This document shows positions 24,112 to 36,575 of a stretch of 64,000 nt of DNA, piece by piece; position 1 is the stretch's first letter; each line of letters starts with the position of its first letter. This DNA is from Drosophila miranda (taxonomy: Eukaryota; Arthropoda; Insecta; Diptera; Drosophilidae), in the NCBI RefSeq assembly GCF_003369915.1, contig NW_022881603.1, positions 11,205,249-11,269,248 of the forward strand, read 5' to 3'. A program made the position numbers and the translations under genes. The notes below the pieces were generated by a model. The model did not search any database. It was not told where the DNA came from and worked only from the letters and a program-made list of their open reading frames with translations.

Positions 24112-24212
24112 GTTGGACACAAACGTGTCTCCAGTCGGTGTTCCGCTGGATTCCTTGGTGCCGGTGCTCCGCTGACGGTTCTCGCACCAGGTTTTCGGCA
24201 TGACCAGTACCT
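24112..24212 (-). mobile_element. Fragment of LTR-B abutting fat-spondin
   Basis: About 95 bp match the interior of LTR-B at 5452-5550 and 18946-19040. The match ends after CCAGTACC, where fat-spondin coding sequence begins in mid-domain. It is the remnant of B's 5' LTR, cut at both ends. Confidence 0.75.
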
Positions 24213-24985
24213 CTGCCAGCTGCGGAATCGGAATCACCATGCAGACTCGCACCTTTGTCAACCATCTGGGTCGCAAGCGCTGTCCGCACATCACCATCGT
24301 GGAGAAGAACAAGTGCATGCGGCCATACTGCACCTACGAGCAAGTGGAGCTGCCCGATCCGACTTGTCCCACCACACAGTGGAGTGATTGGAGCCCGTGC
24401 TCAGCCACCTGTGGTCGCGGCGTGACCATCCGCTCCCGTCTCTTGTTGCTGGAGAACGGACCCGAGAAGGAGAACTGCACGCAGCGAATGGAGCTGCATC
24501 AACAGAAGGAGTGTGTTAACCCGCAGGACTGCCACATCAATATGGAGCTGGCCAAGGACATTTGCGTTCAACAGCCGGACTCTGGTCCTTGCCGCGGCAG
24601 CTACCAGCGCTACGCCTTCAATCCGCACACCCATCGCTGCGATGCGTTCAGCTACGGCGGTTGCCGTGGAAACCGGAACAACTTCCTTACGGAGAACGAC
24701 TGTCTGCACACCTGCAGCATGACAGGCTCCGCCTCGAGCACAGCTCACCAGGATGGCAATCTACCCAAAGGCTGCATCATGTCCGAGTGGGAAAATTGGT
24801 CGGCCTGTAGCGTCAGCTGCGGCCTCGGCTTCTCCGAGGCCCATCGCTTTGTCATAAGCGAGCCGAAGCATGGCGGCCAGTCCTGTCCCAAGCGTTTGGT
24901 CAAACATCGTCGCCAATTACTCAATATACGTCTCCACAGAGATTCAAATAAACACAATTACATATTTTCACCTATTTTCTATTGA
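24213..24985 (+). pseudogene. fat-spondin: fat-spondin-like gene, 3' fragment (TSP1-Kunitz-TSP1)
   Basis: Fat-spondin is a secreted extracellular-matrix protein of the F-spondin family with thrombospondin repeats and a Kunitz domain. Here the frame enters inside a TSP1 repeat (ASCGIGITMQTR). A full TSP1 follows (WSDWSPCSATCGRG), then a Kunitz domain with the six-Cys spacing (CVQQPDSGPCRG, CRGNRNNF, CLHTC) and another TSP1 (WENWSACSVSCGLG). The N-terminal signal, reeler/spondin domains and earlier repeats are absent: family B sequence directly abuts. The last ~15 codons lack the expected TSP1 cysteines and may also be altered. It converges on the next gene with under 20 bp between their coding ends. 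Confidence 0.8.
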
Positions 24986-25003
24986 TCATCTTAAATACAT
25001 ATA

Positions 25004-27590
25004 TCACACCACACAGTAACGCATGAGATACTGACGGGCCTTCCAGGAGTTGCCATTGGCGCGGTAGATGAGATGCAAGTTGAAGGCCGTCTCGTGCTGA
25101 AGTCCCAGAGTGTCCTCATACTCGGCAATCAGTGGATGATGCACGGCCAAGGCCTTTTCGTAGAACTCGACTGCGAGGTGGAGTATATTGGCCTGATGGT
25201 AGATGCTTCCGATATTGTAGAAGATTTCCAGCTGGGCAGCGCACTTGCAGAAATCATCGCCAGCAGACCGGAGTTCTTTGTACCGCTCGGCAAAGGCCAC
25301 CGCTTGAGCTACGGCTGCCGACTTCCGGAGCACCTTCTTCTGCAGGGCCAACTGATTGAAGACGACGGCTATGGAAAGCGCTACCAGGGGATCCGGATTC
25401 TCGCGTAGCATGGGCACGTACACGTTGAGGGCGTACTTGAATGAACTGCAGTTGAGATGGTAGTGGCCCAGGAAGAGACGCATCTGTTGGTCGACAAGGG
25501 GCTGGCGATGCAGGAGACGCCTTATGTAGCGGCAGTACCGCATGTCCTCCCCTTCTGGACGAGCAGGGAGAGCAGGTTCCACAAGTTTATCTGGTCAGTA
25601 TCATAATCCTTTCAATCTCGTAATGGTAATACGTGAACCTCTTTGTGGTGACCATTGCAAAGCAGAGCTTCTCAGCGGCACTGCTCATGCCATGTGTGTG
25701 GGCCGTGCGCATCAGGTCCAGAAACAGATCATACTCATCCTTGATGGTCAGATCGGAGGCCTCTGATGCGGCACTCTTGCCGGGATCCTAAAGATCATTC
25801 AATTGAATGGAATTCTTTCGGAATCGAACAAGTAAGTATTTTTGCCTGCAGCTCCGGCTCTGTTGATCCCGTTGCCCCAGCTGCCAGACTTCGCATCTGC
25901 ATAATGGCCTTTAAGCTCTCGGCGTTGTAGGTACTTCCGCCGTTGGCCGCCGCTATCATTTCCTCGCGATTTTTCAGCTTGATGGAATGTCTACTGAGCG
26001 AAACATATCCCACGTCCAGAAACTCTTCGATGCGCCCGATTTGCTTCAACATTACGCATCTTTCGTAGAGCAGGCGAGCAATCAAGGGCTGGCCCTCGAC
26101 CTCGCCAGACTGCTCCAAGGCCTCGACGGCCTCCTCATGCCGGCCCTGCTGTTTCAGAAGTGCGGACAGCGTGAACTTGGCATCGTAGCAAACGGGGGCT
26201 AGATGGACCACTCTCTGGTAGCATTGGATGGCCTCATTGGTGCGATTTAGCTGGCGAAGACACTCCGCCTGCTGCAGCCAGACGAAGGCGGGACAGTCGA
26301 AGGTGTCGCCATCGGTGATGGGACTCATAAGGGCTATGGCCTCGGCATACTTGTGCTCCTGCATCAGGGCTTCCGTGATGTCCATGTACAGTTCCACGCG
26401 GCCCACGAACAGGATGTGCTCCTGTACATTCTGGATGAGGTATCCCAAGAGGTGGTGGGCCCGCAGATGGATCAGACTCACACATAGCTTGGCCCTCAGC
26501 TCGGGCGCGTAGTCGTCGGGTATGACGCAAAAGTAAATCATCTCCAGGCTCTCCTCCTGATCGTCTTCCAGCTCAAAGTTTGTTCGCTCTCTGAGGCAAC
26601 TGAGCACCTTGGAGTATCGCTTGTTGATAATCAACAGTTCGAGATACATGTTGAGATCCTCCAGGCTGAAGCGGGCTTCGCATCCACTGTACGCCCCCTC
26701 CATGGCCTCGAGAGCTATCGCATGCTTCTCGAGGACGTGAAAGAAACGAGCCACATTCTTCGCCGTGCTAAGGCACGTGCTCCACTCCTCTGGCGGCATC
26801 AGGGGCAGCATCTTGAGGTACGTGAACATGGCCGCATTCGTCTCGCCCATTTTCTCCAGCAGCTGGGCTTTTCGGAGCCTTAACAAGTAACCTTTTGGAA
26901 GCACTTTGATGGCCTTTGTAAAAATAAGACGGGCACGAGCCATGTTGCCCTGCTGCACCAGCAAATCAGAGACTCTTATCCACATGTCGCGATCCTGAGG
27001 GTTCAAGTGTGCCGCGAGAGTGGAGAAGTGCAGGAACTTGACCTCGTCGCGATTTTCATAGATCTCGGCCAACGTGTAGAACGGCTCACTGGCCAGCGGG
27101 TTCTGGCGGATGATCTCCATGCAAATCCGTTCGGCTGTCTCATACCGACCGTACGCGAAGCTCAGGTTCGCCTTGCCCATCAATCCTTGCAGAGCGGGGC
27201 TCAGCTGGCTCTTGCGCCCCAGATTTCCGCCACCGCCGGAGCGAGCACCTTCCTGCTGCTGTCCCACCGGCGGTTTTCGTTGCGCAGACACTGTGGGTTG
27301 TTCCTCTGCTTCCTCCTCTCCATTATTTTCATCATCTTCGTCGCTGGGCTCGAGCTTTGTGCAGAAGTCTGGGAATTCTAGGCACTGGACTCCCTGCAAA
27401 TAGCGCTTGATTAGCGCTCCTTCCTCCTCGTAGTCGTAGTTCTGGTCACTGTCTTCGGCCTCCCCTGTAGCCATGTCTATGATGTCCACAATCCTGAGGG
27501 GCTGCGTCTCCTCGAACTGCTCCAACTCATCGTCCGGCACATCGTTGGTCTCAATTTCCTCAATTAAACGTTGGAGTCGGCCTGGTCCAT
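25004..27590 (-). pseudogene. TFIIIC subunit (GTF3C3/Sfc4-like TPR protein), frameshifted
   Basis: The product resembles GTF3C3 (TFIIIC102), a TPR scaffold of TFIIIC needed for RNA polymerase III transcription of tRNA genes. An acidic N-terminus is followed by tandem TPRs (MGKANLSFAYGRYETAERI and later). Exon 1 runs from about 27590 to about 25830 and exon 2 from 25787 to 25004, ending YLMRYCVV. Lesions are visible. The best ATG (27590) reaches a TAA after 11 codons, and the long frame lies one base over. In exon 2 the frame stops at 25589, continues in the second frame (INLWNLLSLLVQK), then shifts again near 25552. The intron has a good acceptor (CTTTAG at 25788-25793) but no convincing donor. 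Confidence 0.8.
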
Positions 27591-28107
27591 TGTAAACATT
27601 ACACACCAGCAAACTTAACCCCCTTAAACCCCCTCAAATTAAACAGGTGAACAGCGTGAGTTACGCCGCAGAAAATAATACTGAACTTTCTCTATCTGTT
27701 TTTTTTCTCCGTCCTTTCTCTATACATAAAAAAGGGCAACGATATTTTTTACCAGAACAGCGCTAAAGTTCTTCAAGTTTCTTAATATTCTTGGAGTGCA
27801 TTTAATACCCAATGGTCTACAATGGGTTAAGTTAATCAACAGGAGATCAAACAAACGGCCCTCGATACTATCGACTGGGTAATCGTTAGAGCTAAAGCTG
27901 CGCATCTCTAAGATATTCGCAAGATGTATGACCTGGAGAGGGAGAGCGGAGCAAGTGCGCAATGTGGCCGTATACCGCAAAGTTCGAAATACCGAAGCAG
28001 AGCTACCAGACAGAGCTAAGAGTTAACGGAACTTTTTTTTACTGAATGCTTATCGCGCAGTCCCTGTTTTTACTTGTGTATTCTTGTTTTTAGTGGCATC
28101 AACACGC
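27591..28107. other. Divergent intergenic promoter region
   Basis: About 500 bp separate two divergently transcribed genes, the TFIIIC subunit (-) and the helicase (+). A T-rich tract near 27695-27725 and a pyrimidine tract ending TTTTTAG at 28094 (a possible 3' splice site for a 5' UTR intron of the helicase) are visible. I see no clear TATA box. Confidence 0.5.
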
Positions 28108-30756
28108 ATGCACGCAAGCGGAATGAATCTGCAACTTGTAAGTGAGCATGCAGCACAACTAGTGGAAGTTCGCTAATAATGAATTTCAAATTATAGTTAG
28201 ATCGGCAGCTGTCGCATATAGGCACCGAGGTGGATTTTTGGTTAAAACAAACGGTACAGCTAGCGAAATCGGAACCATTAAACGGAACGAATGCCGGAGA
28301 AACTATGCCGGGAATCGGGATACAGAACGGGTAGGTGAGGAGTACCAGGGAGTGCATTTTACTGTTTTCCATTAAATTTTTGCAGGTCATCGGGCTTTAC
28401 GCGCGACCTGCCGTACTACGAGCCCAATGCGATAATGCTGCAGGCCCAGACAAACAATTTTATGGACGACGATTTGACCGAAAATGACGCCATCTTTGCG
28501 CATTATTTGAGCACCGAGAAGTTGGAGTTTTACAATGCGTCCTCGGTGATGCTGACTCTGCTTACTATCGAGGATGTGACTACAATGAAGCTGTACTCGC
28601 AGCTCATCGAGCCGGATGTGGCGGTTCATAAAGTACATATAAATGCATTTCGTGTCGCTCTCTCTGCTAGAGATTCTGTTAATGCCGAGCAAGTGGTGTC
28701 CCCGGGAATCGATGAGGTTGTCTTGATACCCAAGTGCAGTTTAATGGCCTCGCCGCTGCCAAAGGAGCTCATATCGGCCCTGTTTCCACATCCGCATGAG
28801 CAATTGCCTTTTAAAGATCCGATGCGCCGCCATGTGGCCAGTGTGGAACAGTGTTCACTTCAAGTTCAGTAGGGGAAAACTTCCAGACGACAATGTGTTG
28901 CAGTCGCAACGCTTTCATGTAATTCTCCGCTCCACGCGTATTCCGTTTCGCTTTATGTACCGCGCTGTCAATATGCTCCCGGAGATGCCAGGTCTCCGTC
29001 GTTACCTCTTTCCCTTTCCGAATTGGCTAACCACAATGATAGAAACCTCGAAGATTTCATTGCATGACTGCAATCTTCCATCTTGGATGCAAATCCAACC
29101 GCCGCCCCCGCAAGCTCCTCCAGCACATATTTCGCTGCTGAACGAGACCATAGGCGACAATGAAGATCAGTTGGAGGTGGTGCAGACGATTGTGGCTGGA
29201 CCCAATCCCAAAGCTCCATTTATAGTGTTCGGACCACCAGGTAAGCATCAGGTATGCTAGCCACAGTCGTACACAATTCACACCTTCTATCCATTCAGGC
29301 TCTGGCAAGACCACTACCATTGTGGAGGCCATTCTACAGGTGCGCCTTCGACGACCGCAAAGCCGCATCCTTGTAACAGCCGGTTCGAACTCGGCCTGCG
29401 ACACGATTGCCATGAAACTGTGCGAGTATATCGAAGGAAACTTTCGGCTCATGTTTTTAAGGGAAAAGCCGCTGATCCGAATCTATTCACGCAGCATATT
29501 CATGAAGGTACTGAAATTGGTGCCGCCCTTGCTGCTAAAGAACTCCAATTGCTCGGACCATTTGTTCAAGCATCTACGAGTGCGTAATGTGATTACGTAT
29601 ACCATCATCGTGGCCACATTGGTTACTGTCGGCCGCCTGGCTAACGATGGCTTTGGTGACTTTTTCACCCACATATTCATCGACGAGGCTGGAGCTTCCA
29701 CCGAGCCGGAGACTATTATGGGCATTGTGGGTGTTAAAAAGAACAAAGATTGTCATGTAATTCTGTCCGGAGATCACAAGCAGCTGGGAGCAGTGATCAA
29801 AAGCAGCCGGGCTGCGTCCCTTGGCTTGAATCAATCTCTCATGGAGCGTCTACTGGCATCGAATTGCTACAAGGTAGACGAGAACGGCAACTACGATCGC
29901 ACCCTTCAGGTGCGTCTGCGTCGTAACTATCGGTCACATCCCGAGATCGTGCGTCTTTTTAACGAGCTCTACTACGGCGGAGAGCTAATCGCAAAGGCTC
30001 CGGACGAACAGGTCAACCTTGCCGCTGAATGGGATGTGCTGCCCAATGGCCAGTTCCCCATCATCTTCCAGGCCACACATGGAGTCACCAAAAAGGAGGA
30101 GCACACCATCAGCTCCTTCAATTCGCTGGAGGCAGAGGTTCTGTGCTGGTACGTCAAGCGCTTGATAAAAAATGGCCTCGGCCCAAATATAGAGGTAAAG
30201 CAGGAAGACATCGGTGTGGTGGCTCCATACACGTCTCACGGCAACCTAATCATTCGGAAGCTTAAGCGGCAGGGCCTCGGCAATGTGGAAGTTGGCAGCG
30301 TGGAGACCTATCAGGGCAGAGAGAAGCTCATCATCAATGCCACTCTGGTGCGTTCGTTCAGTTATATGGGGTTCATGCGTAACCCGCGTCGCATCAATGT
30401 GCTCATTTCGCGGCCCAAGGCGCTGCTCATACTGATTGGTAATCCCGTCACTCTGCGCCATCATCCCGACTTCAAGTTCATCATTGATGAGTGCATCCAA
30501 CATCAAACGTATCTCTTCAAAAAGAGAGATTCATTCCACTTCGTGGTAAAACATGTGGCTATAAGCGATTTGGAAGATGGCAAAAATGTGAACACTGCAA
30601 ATCCGAAAAAAGCCTTAGTTAAAGCCAAGCAAGTGATCCCAGAAATGGGTAAGTGCTTAAACTACAGTCTTGGATTTATTTTGCTATACCACCTATTTTA
30701 CAGATAAAATCTCCACCGCCATCTGTGCCATGATGAATGCTTTAAATATATCATAG
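28108..30756 (+). pseudogene. MOV10/Armitage-type SF1 RNA helicase, one frameshift
   Basis: UPF1-like superfamily 1 helicases of the MOV10/Armitage branch unwind RNA in silencing and RNP remodelling. I infer five exons with matching phases: 28108-28137, 28197-28330, 28386-29240, 29299-30648 and 30704-30756. Motif I GPPGSGKTTT is split by intron 3. Motif II is DEAG, motif III SGDHKQLGA, motif IV RRNYRSHPE, motif V SVETYQGRE and motif VI NVLISRPKALL, where the usual TRA/SRA reads SRP. In exon 3 the frame shifts by +1 around 28845, so the upstream frame stops at 28872 before any helicase motif. It may correspond to D. melanogaster CG6701, from memory and unverified. Confidence 0.82.
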
Positions 30757-31754
30757 AGATACGCTCTTCCCTAATCTAAATCGAACAAAATCTAGAGATA
30801 TAAGCTAGGACTAACGGCTGCCGTACCCTGATAATTATATGTGCAAGACCCAGAGACTGCCTAGAACATTCCTAAAGTACGCATCTGTTTGTAACCATTT
30901 ACTTTAATTTTTTTTTTAATTTTATTTGTATTATTTGTCTATCTGTAACAGTGGGCTGCTCTTGCTCTTGCGGTCTTTAAGAGCTGTAATAAGCGCTCCA
31001 TTTATTTCACTGTAAACGAAAGGAAAAGAATAGGTATTATTTGAGAAATTCCTCGGACCGGATGAGTAGTTCCCATGAATGGATGTCGTTTGGTACGCTC
31101 AACCGGATTGATAGTCAGATGCAATTGTGTAAGCATTATCATTTAGAGTATATATATTTAAGCAGTGTCTCTATATAATTAGTAATCAGATTATAAAGAA
31201 TACAATACAATTGAGTTGCCGCGTTAGTTTTCGAAAAATGTTTAAAAATAGTTACGATCTTGCTTGCGGAGGAGCCTGTCATTCATTTAATTTTTTTGTC
31301 CATCGCCTATCGTATAAATTCGTACAGTCTTTGTTAATCAACAATTTTACTTTTTCAAAGTGATTAATGGTTTACATTTGTTTTGAGTCAGAGAAATGTG
31401 CACTTAACGAGAAATGCAAAGTTAATTAGAGAAACCTCAATTTAATGAACTTCTTCTGCAATGACTGTCTCCGTTCGTTCGATATAAAAATTTGTGTTCG
31501 CATTTTTGGTTTATAATAAAATATATATATTAAATATTATTATTGTTCTGTGTGTAGGACATATCAAACGCTCTCCTTAGCTGCCTCGATTGCGTGTGAG
31601 TAACTACATTTGGTATACACTTATAAAAGACCCCGACCCCAGGAGGCGACGCTCTTCGTCACCAGCATCCATCATCAGGGTGAGTGTGTTGCGATGTGAT
31701 TTTGTGAGTGGGGGATGGGGTACAACACTATCTACGTGGGGTTAAGACCCGAGA
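30757..31754. other. Convergent intergenic region, no gene seen
   Basis: About 1 kb of AT-rich DNA lies between the ends of the helicase (+) and zinc-finger (-) genes. It should contain both 3' UTRs; an AATAAA within TTTATAATAAAATATA is near 31512. I see no ORF, repeat or RNA gene. Confidence 0.6.
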
Positions 31755-32313
31755 TTAGAGTATAATTCGCCGCACGCCGCACTCCATGCAGAACTTGGCG
31801 TGCTCGATGATGAACCTGCCGCCACACTCGTGGCAGAACTTGGACATCTTCATACTCGAACTTAGGCTGGACGCGGAGTTACAGCTCAGCAGGGAATGCT
31901 GCGATGTGGTTGGAGTCAGCGACGCCTGCCCATTGTTGTTGTTGTTATATACTGGCTAGGATTGCACCTGCTGTTGCTGCTGCTGGTAGTTGTAGTTGCT
32001 GTCTGGTCTATTGTGCTTCTGTTGTTCCGGCTGCTGCGTGGACATTGTCAGAGAGTGCTCCGATCCGCTGGAGGATCCTGCTCCGTCGGTATTGCCATTG
32101 CCAATGCTATTGATAGCGCCGCCGCCGCCGCCATAAAGCCTCTGACGTGCCTTGAGAGTGCCATAGGCAGTGTGCGCCTGGGTCGAGACATCAGTCATGG
32201 CGCTCGGCAGCTTGGCACTGGCCGTGTGCGGACGCAGCAGATTCTGGTTGCGTGGTGTACCCGGTTGTAGGTCGCCGGACCGCTGTCGCGACAGGCTGTA
32301 GGGGGAGTTGGTG
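31755..32313 (-). pseudogene. Zinc-finger gene, last exon: C-terminal double zinc ribbon behind a premature stop
   Basis: The acceptor at 32314-32315 joins in phase to the previous exon. The frame is S, Q and N-rich, then meets a TAG at 31956-31958. In the same frame after the stop it continues with an Asn run and Ser-rich linker into two CX2C pairs (KFCHECGG and [12 protein letters not shown]), then TAA at 31755. Such paired CX2C motifs form a zinc ribbon. The clean continuation makes the TAG look like a nonsense mutation. Confidence 0.72.
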
Positions 32314-32371
32314 CTGCAATAGAAATGCAAGACAAATTATTCAATGAAAGTCATCATGGCAGATTACTCAC

Positions 32372-34697
32372 CTGCCATAGGCAGAGTCGGAGCTTAGCTT
32401 GGAGCTAGCGCCGCGACGAGACGAGTGGGACGAGGACATGGGATAACCATCGAGACTGCTTAACTCGTCGGAATCCGCTGATGCTGAGGGTGTCAAGGGG
32501 GAGCTGGCCTTCAACTGATGCTGCTCCTGCTGCTGAAGCTGTTGCACTGGCTCCGGATCCAATTCCCTTGCTGTACCCTGCTCTTCGGGTCTTCTGATGA
32601 ACAGGGTACGGATTGAGGCGCCGGCATCCTCGCCCAGTTGCCGAAACTCGCTCTGAATTTTCTGGATCAGATTTTTAGCGTTATTGACCTGGACGGAGTC
32701 GCTCGATAATAGGGCCAGTCTGTTGGCATTGCCAGCCAACTGGCTGGCCCGATCCTCAGGCCCGCCCTGGGCGTCGACATAGGCGTCCTCTGTATCGCTG
32801 ATCTTTCTGAACCGAGCGTGCTCCGGCTCGTTGCCATTCTCGATGTGCAGCACGTCGATGGGCGTCTGTGAATTGCCCACCATGTGGCGCAGGGAGTCGG
32901 GTGAAATTGGGGAACGGCCGTGGGCATTTGTCTCCGTCTCGATGCTGATGAAGATCTCCCGCTTCTGCTGATCCTCGACTGGCCTCTTCCCCACCATCTG
33001 CACTGGCATCTGCAGCATCTTTTCGTCGTGGCTGCTAGCACTGGATACATTCGATTGCTGGCGCTGCATCTGCATCTGCAATTTCTCGCCTCCCTTGCTA
33101 TTCGAACTATTCGAGTTGGATCTGTGGGTGTGAGGGTCTTTAGTGGGCTGTGACTTGGGCTGAAGGATGCTACTGGTGGTGGCCGGTCTCAGTGTGGCTG
33201 TAGTGGTCTGTTGTGGGGTCGAAGTCGCTTTATGGAACGAGCGTTGCCTGCTCGTCGTGCGATTCAGCAGGAATTCGCGACAATCTTTGAACAGCGGGAG
33301 CTGCTCGTCGTCATTCTCGTTCTCGAATGAGGAGAGAAACTCCCCAAAGTCAAAGTCGTCGAAGGTGGGCATGTTGCCCATCGGCATGACCAGGGGCAGT
33401 GGATTGGCCAGCAGTTGCTTCTGCTGCTGCTGCCAGCACTGCTCGTCGTACTCCATTGAGGACCGATTGGCCTCATCGTCGGCGGAGCACCCCGACGAGG
33501 CATCGGCATCCTCCGGCGAGGCATCGTACAGAAACTGATTGCGTCCCAAGCGCATCTTTCGCTTCAGCAGATTCCTGGCCTCTCCGGACTGACGTCGCTC
33601 GTAGGTGATGGTCGACTGAGAGCTGTTCCGACTTCGGCTCTGCGACAGCTGCTGTGGCGTGGAACTGGCATCCGAGGCTACGCCGCTGGACACGTGCAGA
33701 TTATCGCATGCGTTGATCAGCTTTGGGTCGATGAACTGTCCGCCGCCCGCTGCGGCCGGACGGCCAAAGCCGAAGATGCTCTCCAGCTTGATGGGTGTTA
33801 GGGTGTTCGCCCCACCGCTGACGGGCTGATGGACTGATGGCGTCGCCGTCGCTGGTCTGCTGATGTGCTCCAGCCGCAAGGGGGTGGCAATGGGCTGGTA
33901 GTTGTTGGGCACCCTCTTCTCGTTATTTTCCTTGGCCGACACGGCAACTGGGGGTGGGGCTGTGGCTGGTGCTGATTCTGGTGTCACCGTGGTCAGGGCC
34001 AGGGGCGGCAGCTGGCCGGGATTGCTGGACGTGGTCAGGTTCTTGGCCGAGTTCTGCTTGCTCAGGTTGTTGCTCTTATCCTTGAGCTCCTTGCTTGTCA
34101 GCTGACTGGCGGCTGCCACCTCCGCTGCCTTGGCATTCAGCTCTTTCAGCTCGTGTTCGTATTTAAGGAACACCGCCAGGGAGTCGGTCTTGGCCACGTT
34201 ACGCCCGGGCAGTGCCTGAGCTGTGGTCTCGCTGGCAGCGCCAACGCCCACCGGTAGCTTCAGCATCTGTTTGCGTACTCGTACTCGTCCACGTTGGACG
34301 TACTCGTATCCCGGCGGACCACGCGTGGACTGTGGAAGTCGTTGACGCAGGAGGCGCGCACCGGCATCTCGTCGTACTCTTCCGGCTTGAGGAAGTTCGT
34401 GGAGATGGGACCCTCGTCGGAGAGGCCCCGCTGTATGGTGGGGCGATAGTTGGTCGCAAACAACGGACGACTAGGCAGCAGCGGTGTGCGCTGCTGGGTT
34501 TCGGTGTGGTCGGCGGTGCCTTGCTGCTCGGCATGGTCAACGAGGTGGTCATGGAAAGACTTGGTGTGGCTGTTGGGGGAACCGAAACCTCCTCCTGCTC
34601 CGGCGGCGTGCCGGGGGAGCAAAGCTCCTCCAGCTGACGTTTGGACGAGAGGAAGGGATCGTACTTGTCGCCGCGGACGCTGACTCCACTGAGGCCG
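32372..34697 (-). pseudogene. Zinc-finger gene, long exon with two frameshifts
   Basis: The exon runs from a TGCATAG acceptor (34698-34704) to a GTGAGT donor (32366-32371). It encodes a long, low-complexity, presumably disordered region rich in S, T, P, Q and N. A short helical stretch (VFLKYEHELKELNAKAAEV) could form a coiled coil. Three frames must be combined: the first leads to about 34497, the second to about 34282 (ending DEYEY), and the third to 32372. Each switch is explained by one missing base. Confidence 0.7.
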
Positions 34698-34860
34698 CTA
34701 TGCAGGAGATTGGAAAGGATTCAGTAAAGTGAGAGAAAGAGCGCAAAATGGTAGAAAGTTTCTGTGGGAAAGCTATAATGGTAACCCGCCCGTCAGTGCA
34801 TAGCCTGGCTGTCGTCTGGGTGAAATGGCATGAGGAGGAAGAGGAGGAGGGTGAATCAGA

Positions 34861-35668
34861 TTAGCAGGCTACAAGCCTCTTGAAGGTGCCTCCGCGGCGG
34901 GAATTGGGAAGCGAGTGGCTGTCGTCCTTGGCAGGCGGCTCCTTGATGTACATTTTTCCATCCTCGTCCTGCTCGAGCATCACCAGGCAGCGACTGATCC
35001 TGCTGCCGCTCTGTTTGGCCACAAGAGGCAGCTTCGTGACAGGCCGCTGATCGCTCTCAGCTTCTACGTCGCTGTGCTCGACCTGCGGGAACTCTCCGCT
35101 ATTCGGACTGGACGTGCGTTCGAGGATCTTCGCGGACCTCCTCATCATATTTTCCTTGCTACATTCCAGCTCACACGATTCGTTGTCCATTTCAATGACA
35201 TCGCGCTCGAACTGCAGCCAATCGCTGGCGAGGTGCAGTCTGGGCAGCTTGGTATGGCTCATGGTGTGGCCGAGGGCCTCCAGGCTTTGCTGCAGCTGGG
35301 GCATGGGCAGGGCCCGCATGGGTAACGAACTGTTCATCTCCATGGTGGCCTGGCCAGTCCGCTTCTTGGGCCGGCACACAGTTCGCGTGGTGGTCGTTTC
35401 CATTTTGATTTGGATCTCGGCTCGCGGCGAATCGTCCTCGTAATCGGAATAGGCAACACGCGGTCTCCGCGACAGAGGCACAAGGCTCCAATCCATATCA
35501 TCTTCGGTCGATATCTGCATGGAGTTCGCTTTCTTAGTTGGCGATGATTGCTCCAAGTTGCGCAACTCCAAGCTGGGATGCCCCCGTGTGCGGATGCGGC
35601 GACGCGCGATGTGGAGGAACGCACCTTCACTTTAACCACCTCCTGCGGTGTTTCATCCATTTTAGTTG
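34861..35668 (-). pseudogene. Zinc-finger gene, middle exon (frameshifted)
   Basis: Coding begins with KMDETPQEVVKVKV after an AAAAG acceptor that fits the phase of the previous exon. It switches frame at a G run near 35583 and continues as SLELRNLEQSSPTKKAN to about 34873, where a weak donor (CTT/GTAGCC) or a TAA at 34861 ends it. The join to the next exon does not keep phase, so either a small exon is missed here or another lesion exists. Confidence 0.6.
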
Positions 35669-36168
35669 CTTTTACGATGGTCGTAGGGCCTGACGTGGGC
35701 AGCGTGTGGGTGTATGGGAGGTTGCTTCAATTAGCTTATAGTTCGATAAAAAATCCTGGTATGAATGGGTTCTATTTTCTCAAAGTTTCTATCTAAAATC
35801 TAAATGCCATGATCCTATAGGAACCTCTACAAGACTACTATATATATTATTTTTATTTGTTCTATTTCTATCTCGAGACTCTCGCGTTACCCTTCACTTC
35901 TCCCTCTAAGAACCCATCCATTGTATACCATAGCTGCACCTAGACAGCCACTTATAGAGCTTAATGCATCGGTGATCTTTTTGGAATGCTTTTGAGGCGG
36001 CGGCGCGCATTAATTACGAACCATGAACAAGTTCCGGCTTCTTACATCCGACAAGTACTCGTAAGCCAAGTTAATTGGGAAACTGCACGCTACAGTCAGT
36101 GGAACCCCGTGGCATCCCATATATACAAGGTATATCCCTACATCTGACTATAGAACCCAAACCCATAC

Positions 36169-36575
36169 CTTTTCGCTTGATCAACCGATTGAGATCCTCG
36201 AATTTGAGTGCCGGCAACATTTCCTTCTCGGCAGCATCGACCCTTTCCCGATTGGTCATCCGTTTGCGGAGCCTGGCGGCTGGCTTCAGCGGTGCCGCCT
36301 CCACACAGTCCAGCTGGAGGGTTTCGCCACTGGATTGGCTTCGCAAGCGATCCATGGTTTCGGTGATGCGGTCACAAGTCTCGATAGGCTTGCGTTTGGC
36401 GCGTAGGACGCGCTCCTTTGGCGGAGCTGGTGCTGCTGGTGGATCGTCGTCTTGGGTCACGCACAAGGTGACTGTGTTTTGAGTGACTTTTGTCCTGGCT
36501 CCCTCGGCCTTGCTGCGGACTGCGGGCGTCCCGTTCTTTGGTTGGGGGCGTGCCAGCTTATTTGCTTTAGGAGGG
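36169..36575 (-). CDS. Zinc-finger gene, exon 5
   Basis: The exon has a CTCAG acceptor and GTATGG donor and is open throughout. It encodes basic, proline-rich sequence (KANKLARPQPKNG, then the RLRKRMTNRERVDAAEKE helix). Its phase fits exon 4 on one side and the KMDETP exon on the other. Its function is not recognised. Confidence 0.68.

Noticed and set aside
1..24212. A CRISPR-like array or bacterial defence system
   Set aside because: The repeats are kilobase-scale retrotransposon copies; there are no short spaced repeats, operons or bacterial signals.
28070..28390. A 106-codon - strand frame over the helicase 5' exons
   Set aside because: It lies antisense to exons with clean splice sites and matching phases on the + strand.
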